Source: Acanthosepion pharaonis (Eukaryota; Mollusca; Cephalopoda; Sepiida; Sepiidae). Taken from it: a DNA stretch of 64,000 nucleotides. Numbering within the stretch: position 1 is the first letter of the stretch; the number at the start of each line of letters is the position of its first letter. Both the position numbers and the translations under genes were made by a program. A model generated the notes under the pieces. The model ran no database searches. It was not told the origin of the DNA and saw only the letters and a program-made list of their open reading frames with translations. Of the stretch, positions 9,977 to 22,129 are shown piece after piece. The stretch spans positions 1,485,001 through 1,549,000 of the forward strand of contig CAHIKZ030005580.1 of assembly GCA_903632075.3 (NCBI GenBank). The letters run 5' to 3'.

Positions 9977-10062
9977 GTGTGATAAATGTATGCCATATTT
10001 ATGGGCAAAGTGGTCAATATCTGGAATGGCGCATATGTAAATATTAAAGTGATCAACACAGT
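9977..10062 (+). repeat. Dispersed repeat B, copy 3
   Basis: It carries GCCATATTTATGGG, AAGTGGTCAATATC and ATTAAAGTGATCAACA, and directly follows an (AT)n array. Confidence 0.6.
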
Positions 10063-10126
10063 TTGTCAACAATCTCTTTTCATGCCTGAACGTTCACCCA
10101 AGAAGTGGTTTGGTTTTCCTCGTTTT

Positions 10127-10690
10127 ACGGCATATCAACCACAACAGGTTATTTAATGCCGACAAAATTTTTATTGCTGGTATTTTTTTTCCAAAAATGT
10201 ATTGCTGGTAATATTTTTTCCTTGAAAAATCTATTTCTGGTAATATTTTTTTCAACAATGTATAACTGGTAATATTTAAAAAAAAAATATATATATTGCT
10301 GGTAATACATTTTACTAAATATATATAGTTGGTAATATTTTTTTTTCAAAAATATATTGCTAGTTATATTGTTTTTTTTTTTCCAAAACTGTAATTGATG
10401 TTAATATTTTTTTTTAAATGTATTGACGGTAATAATGTACTGCTGGTAAAAAATTATTTCTGGTATTAAAACCTATTTTTACACTTTCATAGTGTTTTGG
10501 CCCTTGTTTGGGGGTTAAATATTTACTCATGGCTGGGACCCTAACAGGTGCTACCACCCCGGGTCAGGGTGGACCTGGGAACACCATCAATTAAGAGATG
10601 GTTTCACGCTCCTCAAAACTTTCTGATCAGATTCCTTGCTGTTAGGCGTAGTTTAGTGTCTTACACAGGACGCAGATGAAGTTTATCGTC
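10127..10690 (-). repeat. Composite minisatellite element, copy 1 (minus orientation)
   Basis: Read on the minus strand it has the three-part plan of the family. The GC-richer anchor at 10490-10680 includes TGATCAG and CCACCCTGACCCGGGGTGGT. A degenerate minisatellite at about 10165-10470 has roughly 28-bp units around ATTACCAGCAATA. A short terminal box at 10127-10162 reads GGCATTAAATAACC through GATATGCCG. There are no coding frames. Confidence 0.75.
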
Positions 10691-11038
10691 ATACCTCTGA
10701 TGCAAGAAAAGACGGTATATATATTTCGAAGGAAGATAAAATCAAAATAACTTCCCTATATATTTCAGTTCTAAATATCTGATATAGCTAGATTACCATA
10801 AAATGCTATGTACGCTAAATTCAAAATAAGCTGAAAAGTCATACTGCGTTTATCTTCTTGGCTATTAACAGTCTTCCATGCTTCTCTGTCAACGTTGGAT
10901 TATTTGATACAGTTTTCTTATCCCTATATACTCAATATTGCAACGGGAAATTGATGAGATACCTGAAAGCGTCCAGCGATTCGTCATCATGTTGATCTTT
11001 GTGGAATAGCTCTTTAAAGTGCGCTAAACAGGTAAATT

Positions 11039-11765
11039 ACAGAATCTCAAACAGAAGATAGCAACGGAGAGTGAGAAGAAAGGACTAAGCATAAACTACA
11101 AGAAGACAGAATGCATGGTCATCAGTAAGAGGATGGGCCCGAAATGCAATTTAAAGATCGGGAACACTAGAATCAAGCAGACGCGGAAGTTTAAATATCT
11201 GGAAAGCGTTTTGACAGAGGACGGTAAGTGCGACACTGAGATCCGTAGACATATTGGGATGGCCAAGGACACATTCCAAAAGCTGGGCAGAGTATTGCGA
11301 GACAGGAGGATTTCTTTGGTAACAAAGAAAAGAATACTGAGCTGTTATGTGACATCTGTCCTTCTTTATGGCAGCGAATGGTGGACGACTTCTTCAAAGA
11401 CGAAGAAGTGACTCGAGGCGCGGACATGTAGTCCTACAGAAGGATGCCAAGGGTAACATTGACCGAGCGTGTGAGCAACGATGAGGTCTTAGAGAGGTTA
11501 CAAACAAGGAGGAGGCCTATAGTTAACATCAGAAAGAGACAGCTGAAGTTTCGGGGACACATAATGAGGAAGGAGGGCCTGAAGAATCTGATACTCACAT
11601 GTCGAATAGAGGGGAAAGAGAGACAAGGGAAAACAACGCGTGACATGCCTGGCGGGCTTAAGCAAATGGATGACAGAATGTGGACTGGAGGAGGAAGCAG
11701 ATGGAAGGAACTTGCTGTAAGGGATAGAAGGAGGTTGAGGGCCATGATCGCCTACGTCTAGAAAA
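11039..11765 (+). pseudogene. RTE-like LINE, 3' part of reverse transcriptase ORF
   Basis: A 5'-truncated non-LTR retrotransposon that begins abruptly near 11039, inside the RT thumb region. Recognisable blocks in order are GLSINYKKTECMVIS, KIGNTRIKQTRKFKYLESVL, GKCDTEIRRHIGMAKDTF, LGRVLRDRRISL, KKRILSCYVTSVLLYGSEWW (11330-11390), a frame change at about 11410, then RRMPRVT, ERVSNDEVLERL, RQLKFRGHIMRKEGL (11530-11575), RIEGKERQGK and a WKELAVRDR-RRLRAMIA end at 11758. This is the C-terminal half of animal RTE-like LINE reverse transcriptases. The catalytic YADD lies upstream of the truncation, so the copy is dead on arrival. Two more decayed copies are at 23.9-24.3 and 60.4-60.9 kb. Confidence 0.8.
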
Positions 11766-12310
11766 AGGAAATAGCAAGGGTTTTTTTAAAACAAAACATT
11801 GATTATAAACATAAAATTTGACCGTTTTAAAGTCAATATTTGCATTTGTCAGTATTTCATTAATCATTACACCATCTTTGATGTTTGCATAATTTATATT
11901 GTCAAATGAAGCTGATTTGATGAAAAATTAAAAAAAATTAGAAAGCAAAATAACAGGGAAGTGAAGTCAACTATAAGAATGGCTCAATGTCATAATGAAT
12001 GAACAAAATTTGTTTCTATAGATGATATTTATTTAACAGGTAAATTTACTATTCCTATATTCATTGTATGGTAGAAAAAAGAGGTATAATCACTGTATTT
12101 TACAGTAACGATGCACAATCTTGCAATTTCAAAACAAATCATGCCATACAGGGTAAAAGTTAATTAAGCTTGGTGTCAAGATTGGGATCGATAAATAATA
12201 ATCCTCAGTGGGGTTTTGGGAAAGCTTGGGGCAAAAAAAAAGTTTCAATTTGATTTTCTCCATATATTTTACTATTAATAGTAATTGAAATATATATTTA
12301 AATATAATTA
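11766..12310. other. Unassigned AT-rich DNA
   Basis: No gene or repeat match is visible between the LINE end and the MITE. Confidence 0.5.
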
Positions 12311-12400
12311 TTAGGTTGGTGCAAAAATAATGTCGTTTTTTGACGTTAAAAATACGTCAAAAAACGGCATTGTTACGTCATTATTTTTGCACCAACCTAA
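12311..12400. mobile_element. 90-bp mariner-type MITE
   Basis: Terminal inverted repeats TTAGGTTGGTGCAAAAATAA at both ends, nearly palindromic throughout, flanked by TA on each side. The TTAGGTTGGTGCAAAA end is the same as in mariner-derived MITEs such as human Made1 (established family knowledge). Too short to code; moved by a mariner transposase. Confidence 0.9.
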
Positions 12401-13565
12401 TAGAAAAAAAAGTGAAAAATTAAAAAAAAGAAAAAAATTACGTAAATTTGTAAAAATCGACGAAAGCAGTCTGAAACGAATCGTAGAAAGGATACGAGAA
12501 AATAAATAAAAAATAGTTAATGATAAGCTTGTAGTGGATACAAGATCATTACTTTGAGCGAGGAAAAATATTCTATTAACCTGAAATCAACTAACAGAAT
12601 TTGGAACCATGTTTTTTTTTGTTTGTTTTTTTTTTTAGTTTTCAGCCATATGCAGAACGAATTGGAAAACGAACTTGATTATAGGGTCAAATTTTGTGTA
12701 TCAGCCACCAGACAAAAACGTTGCACAAATAGATATTTACAAAACTGTGTGAAAAGATAGTCTTATTTGATTATGTTCTTTTATTGCTCACTCTTATTCC
12801 TTCTCTTTCAGTAAGCACTCATTGTTTATTGAATTTTATCGACCTGATCGGCGTAAAAATGTTTTCCGTTTCTACAATATTCCTTTAATCTTTACACATT
12901 AAATAGTCAAATAGACCCAAGATCTCCGTGATTAAATTTCCTTATTCCCTACACAACAAGTAATGGAATAGGCTTGTAGATGTATTTCTCATCCCTTACG
13001 ATCCCATGATGAGAGTCTATTTGTCTCGCGAACTGTTGTCGTCAGAGGTCATCGGAAAAAATTTCGATACCAAAATCCCACTTTGTGATGTGTCACGTGA
13101 GCGTAGGTGACCGATTCTTACAGACTTTCTTAGGATGTATTTCTGTTCTTGCTATTTCTTAGGAGGTCATTCTGTTTGTTGTCATGCGACCCCAAATTCC
13201 CTTTCCTAACCGTTCTTCGTCGAAGCAACACTCAATCCAGATAAAAAGTCAAACAAAAAAGTGAGAAAGAGAAGGAGAAACACAAAGACAGCGCGTCTCC
13301 TATTGAATTGATTGTACGTCTGATTTAACAGTTAACATTGAGGGCCATATCACAATACTGATTTTATTAAATATTGTAATATGAACAAAATCAATCACTT
13401 TTTATTTATTTGATAATAATGTATTAATTGCCTACAAGTTTCAAGATTATTTAATTAATTTCAAAAACCAGACAAAATTTAGTTTTTATATACCGAGCTG
13501 AGTAAGTGTTATAAAAGCGATTGTTTTTTTTTTCAGATTAATTTAAGTTTACATTTCCTAATTTT
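12401..13565. other. Unassigned AT-rich DNA
   Basis: I see no gene or named repeat. There are short homopolymer runs of A and T only. Confidence 0.5.
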
Positions 13566-13800
13566 CCTTAAATAACGTGTCACGAATATATATTTTATTT
13601 TTGGAAGATTTTTTAAACCGAGAATTAATTTTTGTTTACAAATCCACCAAAATGGCCGATATTTATAGATTTTTATCGATTTTCTGAAAGCAACCAAAAT
13701 AGTAAATTTAATCATTTAGCTTTCAATTAAAGCTAAAAAGAAAGATTCAAAAATGCTTTTTCATTTCTAAATATTCATTTTAAACCTTAGGTATCGAAAA
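13566..13800 (+). repeat. Dispersed repeat D, copy 1
   Basis: It shares TATTTTATTTTTGGAAGATT, ATAGTAAATTTA, GGCTTTCAATTAA and CATTTTAAACC blocks, in the same order, with 30615-30860. It has no coding potential. Confidence 0.6.
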
Positions 13801-14129
13801 TTTTCTGGAGGTACTTACATTACTAGGAAGAATGCTCCACTTGAACAGCTTTTTCGCGCCAAACTGTGCTTTGTGGAACTGACGATGCTTTCTCTATTAT
13901 TACAATGTTAACCTCTTTAAGTCTAGATATGGCGGTTATCTTTCCCACATATTTTAATGAAAATTTACCTATTGCCCGCTAATCACAATGCTCGTACAAC
14001 AACCTACTACAGAAGCATTTTATAATTAGTGTGTCTTGGGACTTGTATAGAGAGGGTGTTAGTTAAATAAAACAGAAATGGGGGCTGATAGGTACTGATA
14101 ATCTAAACATACCCAAAACATGTATCTAC

Positions 14130-14350
14130 TGGGTTGGTGCATAATTATCAGGCGTATTTTTTAAACAATATTTATTATGAAAAAGAAATATAATTCAACA
14201 ATAACATTTTTAAATGATTATTCCGGAGCGTATGATTATCGACAAGCATTTTTATAGCCTGAAAATAGAATAATATTTTTATTAAAAAAATAATCACATC
14301 AGAAAATAACTTGCCTACAAAAACGCGTGATAATTATGCACCAACCTAAC
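14130..14350. mobile_element. Mariner-type MITE, about 220 bp
   Basis: The left end GGGTTGGTGCATAATTATCA and the right-end complement AGGTTGGTGCATAATTATCA match over roughly 25 bp. The interior is AT-rich with no frame. The GGTTGGTGCA end marks it as mariner-derived and distinct from the 90-bp MITE at 12311. Confidence 0.85.
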
Positions 14351-14639
14351 ACTGATAGAAAAGTGTGTTCTTGATTACGCTCCCGAGGTCTAACTAAAGA
14401 GAGTAAGGGTGGGGCTATAGTTACGACATAAGTATTCATATTTTGGATTTCTTCGTGGTGCTAAGTATAATTTTCTTAATATTTGCCTAGGTTTTGGAAG
14501 GCATCTTTCGCTGTCCCATTGCATCTTCGTCTTTCACCGTCGCATTTCCCGCCTTCTATTCCGCTAAAACACTTCTCAGATATGTAAATTGTTGCACTTG
14601 TTTGATTGCTATATCTCCAATTCGTAATTCTTCCTACCT

Positions 14640-15110
14640 CCTGTAAGACCCCCCTTCCCTGGGTAGGACGATGAACTACATCTGGCAGTAAGACCTGGGA
14701 TCGAAAGTTTTCAGAAGCGTGGAAACACCTATTAAATGAAGTTGTTCCCAGTTCCACACCGGCCCTGGGGTGGTAGAACCTGTTAGGGTCTCATCTATGG
14801 GGCAGATAGTGAATCCACAAACCAAAATCAACAATGCATTTTATAATAAATTGGCCAATATATCTTATAGGATAACGACAATCAATGCAACAATAAAATG
14901 GTATAAAAATATATTTCTATAGTCAAGTTACCAACAATGCATTTTATGAATCTCGAAAGTGTATATCTAAAACACATACCTTTATCCTGAGTGTATAAAA
15001 TTATGTACACGGCATCTGTAGTTGAAAGCAAAAAAAAAAAAAAAATGTGGGATATTTACAGTATTTTCGGTATTAAATGACCCATACAGGTTTTGATATG
15101 CTGCTGAACA
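14640..15110 (+). repeat. Composite minisatellite element, copy 2
   Basis: The anchor at 14650-14830 carries GGTAGGACGATGAACTACAT, CCCTGGGGTGGTAGAACCTG and TTAGGGTCTCATCTATGG. Its interior has only diverged CAACAATGCATTTTAT units (14830-15050). The terminal box at 15071-15107 reads GTATTAAATGACCCATACAG to GATATGCTG. Confidence 0.7.
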
Positions 15111-15239
15111 AATTTACCCGACCTTCTTTTCTTTAGCTTCTCTTAATATCTGCCTGACTACTCCAGTATGATTGAGGCATCCCAGAAAACCTGGAATTCC
15201 CGGGTTTCTCTTATATCCGGGTCTCTTATATCCGGGTTA

Positions 15240-15640
15240 AACTGTATTGCCAAAAATACATATGTAAAGCAAATTGACCAACAACGTATTTTACCTCTAG
15301 TTGAGTGTATACAGTTGCTTTCAAAATATATTTAATTGGAGGCCATATAATTGTGTTCTAGATAAATGTCAACAGGAAGCAGACCATAGGTGTTGATGTG
15401 CCGCTAAGGCAAATTAACTAACCATGCCTATTTATAGTAAAATGCCTAACATCACATATTTAAAGCAAAATGCCTAACATCACATATTTAAAGCAAAATG
15501 TCCAACAATACATTTTCTCTGTAGTTGAAGGCATACAGTTCCATTTAAGGTAGATTTAGGTGAAGCCATACAATTGCTTATGACATATTTAGATTTCGGC
15601 ATTAAGTTTCCCCATAGATGTCAATATGCTGCAAAACAAA
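15240..15640 (+). repeat. Diverged interior and terminal box of the composite family
   Basis: Repeated AAAATGCCTAACATCACAT units (two tandem copies of about 33 bp at 15440-15505), a box-like ATAGGTGTTGATGTGCCGC at 15388, and a terminal box GCATTAAGTTTCCCCATAG...ATGCTG at 15599-15635. Confidence 0.55.
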
Positions 15641-15810
15641 ATCAACAATCAACCTCTTGTAGGAGTTGTTATTGTTCCCTTTGTATATCTGCTATCAACA
15701 CTGTGTCATCGCCAATAATGAATCCCGTTTAAAGTTAAAATTATCTCAGAATCGCTTCACTGTCTAGTTCTCTGGTGAAAAGACATATCATCGTTTTACA
15801 CTCTTTTTTA

Positions 15811-16178
15811 TTATTTGTATATGTATTTTTGGCGACATGCTATGCGTTGTTTTAACCTATTAGCAAACAGTAACTTTGCTTCATTGAGGAGACGCTTATA
15901 TTTGGTACAAGTAGAGACAAATAGACGTCTGTTGCAATAAGATATGTCTCTCTCTGGCACAGTCCGAAGGAGTGGTTCCTGTGGGTTGTAGCGGGCGTGC
16001 ATGCAGGGGAGAACCATAGGGATGAACGCGGTTTAATTTGGTATTTCTTTGCTGGAACGAAAACATCGATGGCGACTTTCACCCAGGTGGAGAACCCAGA
16101 CGCGCATTTTTCAACAGGATAATTAAAAACTTCATTCCAAGGGACGTCACGAAGGAAATCATGGAACAAGCCCCACAC
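15811..16178 (-). pseudogene. Jockey/CR1-like LINE ORF2, linker between endonuclease and RT
   Basis: Minus-strand frames read WGLFHDFLRDVPWNEVF, then C-S-WVKVAIDVFVPAKK, then PWF-like SSLWFSPACTPATTHRNHSF, and LFANRLKQRIACRQK after a frame change near 15950. This order (L--FLRD-PW, VPSK, PWF---C, R---H) is the segment between the endonuclease and the reverse transcriptase in Jockey/CR1-like LINEs. It lies downstream, on the coding strand, of an RT C-terminal relic at 16372-16900, so the two pieces are out of order and come from separate copies or a rearrangement. Confidence 0.65.
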
Positions 16179-16371
16179 TGCTCATTGATAACAGAAGGAT
16201 ATTCTGTTGGTAGGAGGGTCGTGGGTGGAAGGAGATGTTTACAGAGATTAACACGTGATCAGAGTTGCCAAGAGGACAGATCTGTGTAGTACAACAGAAG
16301 TCAGGCACAGTGTTAAAAAATAGCATAAGAGAAGCGTTTTCGTTAGGGTTACTGGGAAACGCGTGGGGAAG

Positions 16372-16900
16372 TCAACCACTTGCGTGAGAATTGAGTGATT
16401 GAGAAGTTAAGGGTTTCGATGCTAACGAGGTCAGTGACAGAGGATTTAAGGTACCTGGTTTAAATTCATGTACTCTGTGCTCCATGGACAAAAAATTATA
16501 TCGGAGTAGTTGCCAGGAAAATATTTGTAGAAAACATGGATGGAAGCCACGGCAAATCGGTGAGAAACTGACTGAAATCGACATGCTGTCAGGATTGATT
16601 ACATTACAGATCCATCTTTGGATATTTCAAGAACTCCGAGTTGAACAGCAGAAGCACTAGAGCAGATATGGCCGGAGTATTAAATGCACGGAAGAATAAT
16701 AGATTTATTATATTTGCAATGTGGATTCTAACGAGAAAGCTTTTCTTGTACGACACTGACCCAACTTCCTCGCAGTAGATGTATCTATTGTTTCGATGCA
16801 GTCGCTCCACGTCAAGTCATTTGAAAACATCAGACCAAGAAGGTGTAGTGTATTACTCTCCTGGAGTCTAGCCCCAGCCATGCTGATGGCAGAGAGAGGT
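16372..16900 (-). pseudogene. CR1/Jockey-like LINE RT, C-terminal relic
   Basis: On the minus strand the order is an ISMAGARLQES and LGLMFS block near 16880-16830, RKAFLL and RIHIAN near 16735, a displaced HIWSGAP-equivalent region, then QRWICN-INPDS, FHPCFLQIFS and MEHRVHEFKPGTLNP near 16460. Many frame changes occur. It is the same family as 1245-1800. Confidence 0.55.
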
Positions 16901-17546
16901 TTTTTATTGTGCTTAAATTAGAGAAGTTTTCTTTCGGAGGCGTTAAAATTACAAGTCATTTCTTGCCCCATTTAATCAGAGATTGTAAATTCTTTTAAAG
17001 AACGGCAGGTAGGTTTACAACAACACAAATTTATTTTATCTGATTATTTAGTGCCTATTAAGAGGCATGGCTTTTCCTACATCAAAATCATTGTTCATTG
17101 ATGTTGAAACGAGAAACTTGCATATCATATACAGAAAGATTTCTTGCTCGTGATCGAAATTGCTTTGCAAAGATGGTAAGAGATAACTTATGAAACTATA
17201 TAGTAACTACTACAGCATATTTTTATCATTGTGAGAGTGCTTCTGTTTCTGTGTAACCTAATACTACAAATCGCTACCTTTAATGTTTTCTGGTCAGGAG
17301 CATAGGCAGAAACCCAACAGGATTAACAACATAAGCAAAAGGCGAACGAATACATTCTTTTGATCAATGGCCATCTAGCAATAGCAGGTGGAGTGTTGAA
17401 ACACTTTGGATGTTGTCCAGGCGCGCAGTAAGCTCAGATGAAATTTCAGACCCATTAACCTCCGTTAAGTTATCCCACGAGTAGAAAAACCTTGTGACGA
17501 CTCCAGATCTGCTGGCACACCGGCCAAGTTAAACGTCGTCGCCCTT

Positions 17547-17549
<3 letters not shown>
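16901..17549. other. Unassigned DNA
   Basis: No open frame of interest and no repeat match are visible here. Confidence 0.5.

Positions 17550-17604
<55 letters not shown>
17550..17604. repeat. (AT)n microsatellite
   Basis: AT array of 55 bp abutting the left arm of the fold-back. Confidence 0.97.
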
Positions 17605-17607
<3 letters not shown>

Positions 17608-17812
17608 TGTTTCATTAAAAACGACAGACAAGGTACTACGGTTAAGTTTTTTGTTTAATTTTTCTTGTGTTCGAACAAAAGCTTTCTTTTCTGGGCAAAG
17701 GTTTGTCCAGAAAAGAAAGCTCTTGTTCGAACACAAGAAAAATTAAATAAAAAAAAAATTAAATAAAAAGCTTAACCGTAGTACTGTGTCTGTCGTTTTA
17801 ATGAAACATGCA
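17604..17812. repeat. 209-bp fold-back (inverted duplication of repeat C)
   Basis: The arms begin TGCATGTTTCATTAAAA and end TTTTAATGAAACATGCA. Internally both arms carry TACTACGGTTAAG/CTTAACCGTAGTA, CTTGTGTTCGAACA and CTTTCTTTTCTGG with its complement, around a spacer of about 11 bp. The right arm is the 3' part of repeat C (4141-4231), so this is an inverted duplication of that repeat. Confidence 0.9.
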
Positions 17813-17843
17813 TAAAGGAAGGATTGTTGTCTAAATATACAAC

Positions 17844-17863
17844 TATATATATATATATATATA
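17844..17863. repeat. (AT)n microsatellite
   Basis: Short AT array. Confidence 0.9.
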
Positions 17864-17867
17864 AAGA

Positions 17868-18034
17868 AATATAGTCTTAAGGTGTGCTATATTTATGGGA
17901 TAAAGTGCTCAATATCAGAGATGGAGCGTAATGTAAATATAAAGTGAACATAGAAGTCAGTCACTTAGAGACGAATCGTCTGTGACGATTGTATATAGCA
18001 ATGAAACAGACTGTCGATTGCATATTTATGTTCA

Positions 18035-18039
<5 letters not shown>
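17868..18039 (+). repeat. Dispersed repeat B, copy 4
   Basis: GTGCTATATTTATGGGATAA, AGTGCTCAATATCAGAGAT, GAACATAGAAGTCA and an AAACAGACTGTCGATTGCA tail, bounded on both sides by (AT)n. Confidence 0.75.

Positions 18040-18085
<46 letters not shown>
18040..18085. repeat. (AT)n microsatellite
   Basis: AT array of 46 bp. Confidence 0.97.
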
Positions 18086-18089
<4 letters not shown>

Positions 18090-18687
18090 GTTCACAGGGA
18101 TAAAAAACTAGAAATGTAAAATAAAGTATTTATTGCAATATACAACTTATTAAAAGTTAAATAAAACATTTATTATCCCACCTAAAACATTTTCTAGTCT
18201 ATAGACATGCAAATATTTCATAGCACCTTCTACACGTAACTTTTTTACAAGGTCATTTTATATTGACAAAATAGTCAAAGAATTACATCTGTCGTGAGTC
18301 ATGGATGGTTGCATGAATGTTTTAATGAGCTTTAGTTTCAGAAGATTCCAAACAGATCACCTGGTAGCATGATGGCGCCCTCAGTTTTGATAGAGCCCTA
18401 GGCGACTGTCCCACATGGCAGTACCTTGAGCCGGCCTTGGTAACACCTTTGCTTGACAAAATCCAATGTATTTTTCTGGTTCTTCTTTATGGGTAAGTGC
18501 TGCTCGTATATAGAAAGTGGGATGGAACCATCGCGACGTCTTTCTCCACTTTGAAAAAAATAACTTAAAGTCATTTTTGGATATGGTAATTAACAACTGA
18601 ATCTTTGAATGATACTTGGCGATTGTCATACTCGACAATGAGCTGGCAGCCATTGTATTTGTTGCTCAATCAGATCTATTTTCTTTG

Positions 18688-18732
<45 letters not shown>

Positions 18733-20520
18733 TGAACAAACGCAAACAAAAGATTAGTTATTTTAAATTTTTGCCTCATATTTCTTTCATTTTAATATTT
18801 GAAATATTTTATCTCACGATTTATGTCTGGATTTAGAAGAAGGTCTCGTGATAAAAATCTGTCTATGAATTTTACTATCGCTAAATCGTCTCTTACAAGA
18901 CTGCACAACTCTAGCCTCAGACCCTCTCAGCATAAAAGATGGCTCATTTCGGGGTAGAGGTTTAATTTAATTTTAATTTTGAAAAAGTATAGTGTCTCCT
19001 GAATGTTATTATTCACTTCGTCTAAGGAAATAAAAAAAATGGATAAGCCCCTAGTTAAATTCGATTCTCTTTTTCAAATTTGCAAATAGCTATGAATAAC
19101 GAACATAACATTTTTCAGATATGTTTAATGTATCTTTAAATAAAAGTAATTGAGGTAACATCGCGGAAATAAGAAAATAGGTTTCACAATTCTTGATAGA
19201 AAATGTTTGTTATTTCAGATAAAAAATGGAATGTCTCTATTTGCGCATAAGCTCACCCCAGACCTCAAATTGAAGACGCAGTTACAATTTATCCTGTACC
19301 ATTCCAGTTATTGCATGACATAAACATCTTTAAAAGACCAAAACAGATTATTTATACGACGTTGTTTATAGAGCTGCCGAATCGCCGCTTTCAAGCCGAG
19401 ACAGAATTCAAAAGACTTTATACACAAACTTTTGTGTGAAAAAAATAGTTTTCCACCCTACAACCCGTTTCCCGTAGACTATAAGTTGCAAAACTCTTAG
19501 ATATTTTATCGCTAATTTCATGGCAAATATTCGAGCGCTCTATATTCTTTGGAATTCCCCAGTCCAGACCTTGACACCTTAGAACCGCCATCCAACGGAC
19601 ACAGGGTGAATTAATTCTCATTCCCATCATATTCAATCAGCCAGCGTCGTCATCAAAGCTGTTGGATTGTGGAACGGATACGCTCGAGGATGCTTCATCG
19701 ATATTGGGGCCACCCACCTTCTCATCAGAATGGACTGATCTCTCTACTACTAATAGAACAGTTCTAGAGAGTTCTGGGAGATCATGTGACCATCACACTT
19801 CCGTCTCTCTACCGGAAGATACAGTTGGACTTTATACTCTTTCTGATTGTTACTGACTAACCTGCGTTCGTTTGACTACTAATCTCTCTGTTGTAAATAC
19901 CTCTTCAGATATACCAGTATTTTTCCGTACGTATGTGTTTGTCCTTATTTCAATACACGCACGCGGAAACACTCAACATTTCAACAATCGATTACTACAA
20001 TTTTAATCTTTACAAATTCAAGGTCATCTATTGACCACCCTAAATATCATCATTGTGTACACCTCTCTCCACGGCCCTGCCCACGCTTGGAATAACCTTA
20101 TTTAGTAGAACTCTACTTTGAGTAGCTCTTGGGTCTTGTACTGAGGGAACTAGAGTAAAAAATATATATTCCTATTAAATACACTCAATATTTAGTTGGC
20201 AATCAGTCTAGGAGAAAGATAAATCTGGATCAAAGTAATTGAGAAAAATGGCCAGCAACTCCAAGACGTTAATACCACCTTACTCATCAAACACAACAGC
20301 AACAACTAGCATTGCCATATTGTGGCCCTTGGTGAGTCAGTCATCAGGTTTGATCAACGAACTCCTGATAATTTTTATTTATCTTCATCTCAAGCAAGGC
20401 AATAAAGTCTCTAAGACGCAAAGTATATAATAAAAATAAAAATATAATTAAGGTACGAGATCAATAAAAGAACTGAAATTATGAAGACAGAAGATAAAAC
20501 TTGAGATTGGATTTAAATTC
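18086..20520. other. Unassigned DNA with a (CT)n run
   Basis: It holds a CT microsatellite at 18690-18728, a minus-strand 90-codon frame at 18381-18653 of no known family, and a GC-richer block at 19650-19990 with no recognisable domain. I see no supported gene. Confidence 0.5.
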
Positions 20521-20529
20521 CTGGAGATC

Positions 20530-21000
20530 AATGTTGGCTGGAAAGCAAGAAGCCGGGTGAGAGTGCGAGAAAAGAAAATATTAGCACAGCATTTAAGGTT
20601 GCATCTTGCCAATTCGACTGAAAGTTAATGATGACTTGATGTCAATCTAATACTGCGCTCGTGAATGAACCCGAGATTCCAGACCAGGACCAATAACATT
20701 GCATATTCTTATTTGGGATTTTGACAAGTACATATAACTATGTGGCAGGGGTAGAGGCCAGATGTGGCATTAATATTCAAAGCATACACGAATTGTAGAC
20801 TTAAAAATATGTGCAATAGATTATGCCTACAACGACACAGTGAACCAACTTTCCTATCAGCAGGCCTAGCAATTGATTCAGTATAAAGTTTTCACTTCAT
20901 TTCAGCGGAAAATGTTAGCTCAAGAAGGTGGAATGAGTCACTCTCCTGGAGGTTAGCATCAGCCATGCTGATGGAAGATAAAATTGGTTGTCTCAGATGA
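20530..21000 (-). pseudogene. CR1/Jockey-like LINE RT relic
   Basis: The minus strand gives LSSISMADANLQESDSFHLL and LELTFS near 20985-20905, then collapsed equivalents of the SLCRARKF, HIWSG and L-FLQNP blocks down to about 20560. Same family as 1245-1800; heavily mutated. Confidence 0.55.
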
Positions 21001-22129
21001 TTACACAAAAAAAAAACAGTCAACTTATAACAGTAATAAACGTCTGCAATAGATTTCTTCTGTCTCTCGACCGCAACACTTGTAGCCAAATCACAGTTCA
21101 AACGACAACGTAGAAACGACAAAATGGGGTCACAAATCCAACCTTTAATTCTCACCAGCAAAAAAGGCGTGTTCGTCCATCAAGCTCAAAAAATCAAATC
21201 TTCCACATCATTGAAACACAACGGCTTTATTTATCGAGAGATTTTTCTGGTTGGTCCCGCCATTGAACGGATGGAAGAACATAGATTCTGGTCCTTACAG
21301 TAGATTTTTCTAACTACTTTTTCATAGTTTTTCTTCGGCTGATCGAACACAAAACACGGACTCTTTTTCGAGGTAGCTGATTATCTCTTTCCCTACAAGG
21401 CATTAACATTAACAAGCCCTTCCTTGCCCCAAGTTAACACCAGATTGTAGGTCATTTTTGAGATCAGCTGCCAATTCGACCTTATCAAACTGATTAAACT
21501 TACTAAAGATAAAAAAGGTGCTATCAGATGATTGGTAGAGGGCAGTTTAAATTTGAAGGCGATATATTTATCAATATAATACTTACCTTTAGTCAATATT
21601 CAACCTACAGTTATTTGATTTTTTTTTTTTATCATTTGAAACAAATCTGTGGATCTTTGCATGTGACTGCTAAAAATAACTAGTCTTTTAGTGACAGAAT
21701 GTTTAAAACGTCATTACTTGCCTGAAGATTAATGTTAGTAAATATGTAAGTAATGTAAGTAAATAGAGAAATGTTGCCAGCGATCTGGTAGCATATTTAT
21801 TACATCAACAAAAGCACCACCTAGCATGGTTATGTTATGACTCTTGGCGTATCAACAGGTTTGATCACTGAAGAATCTATAATGTATCTATTATGTCTCA
21901 TTGAGTTGTTTGTTTTTATTTGATGAAGGGAGCGTGTAGGATTTTTATATCAGACTGATATATAACTGATCTTTTTGAAGGAGAAATTACAAAAAAAAAA
22001 TTAACAAAACAATCAGAAAGATGTAGTTAAAAATTCTAGAACGCATAATGTGGAGTGCGTTCTTGGAAAATCTGATACGTACAGAGCATACTGAAGGTAA
22101 AACGAACGGATGAAAATATCCCATAATCA

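Noticed and set aside
11434..11745. Minus-strand 103-codon frame
   Set aside because: It is the antisense shadow of the RTE-like LINE coding sequence.
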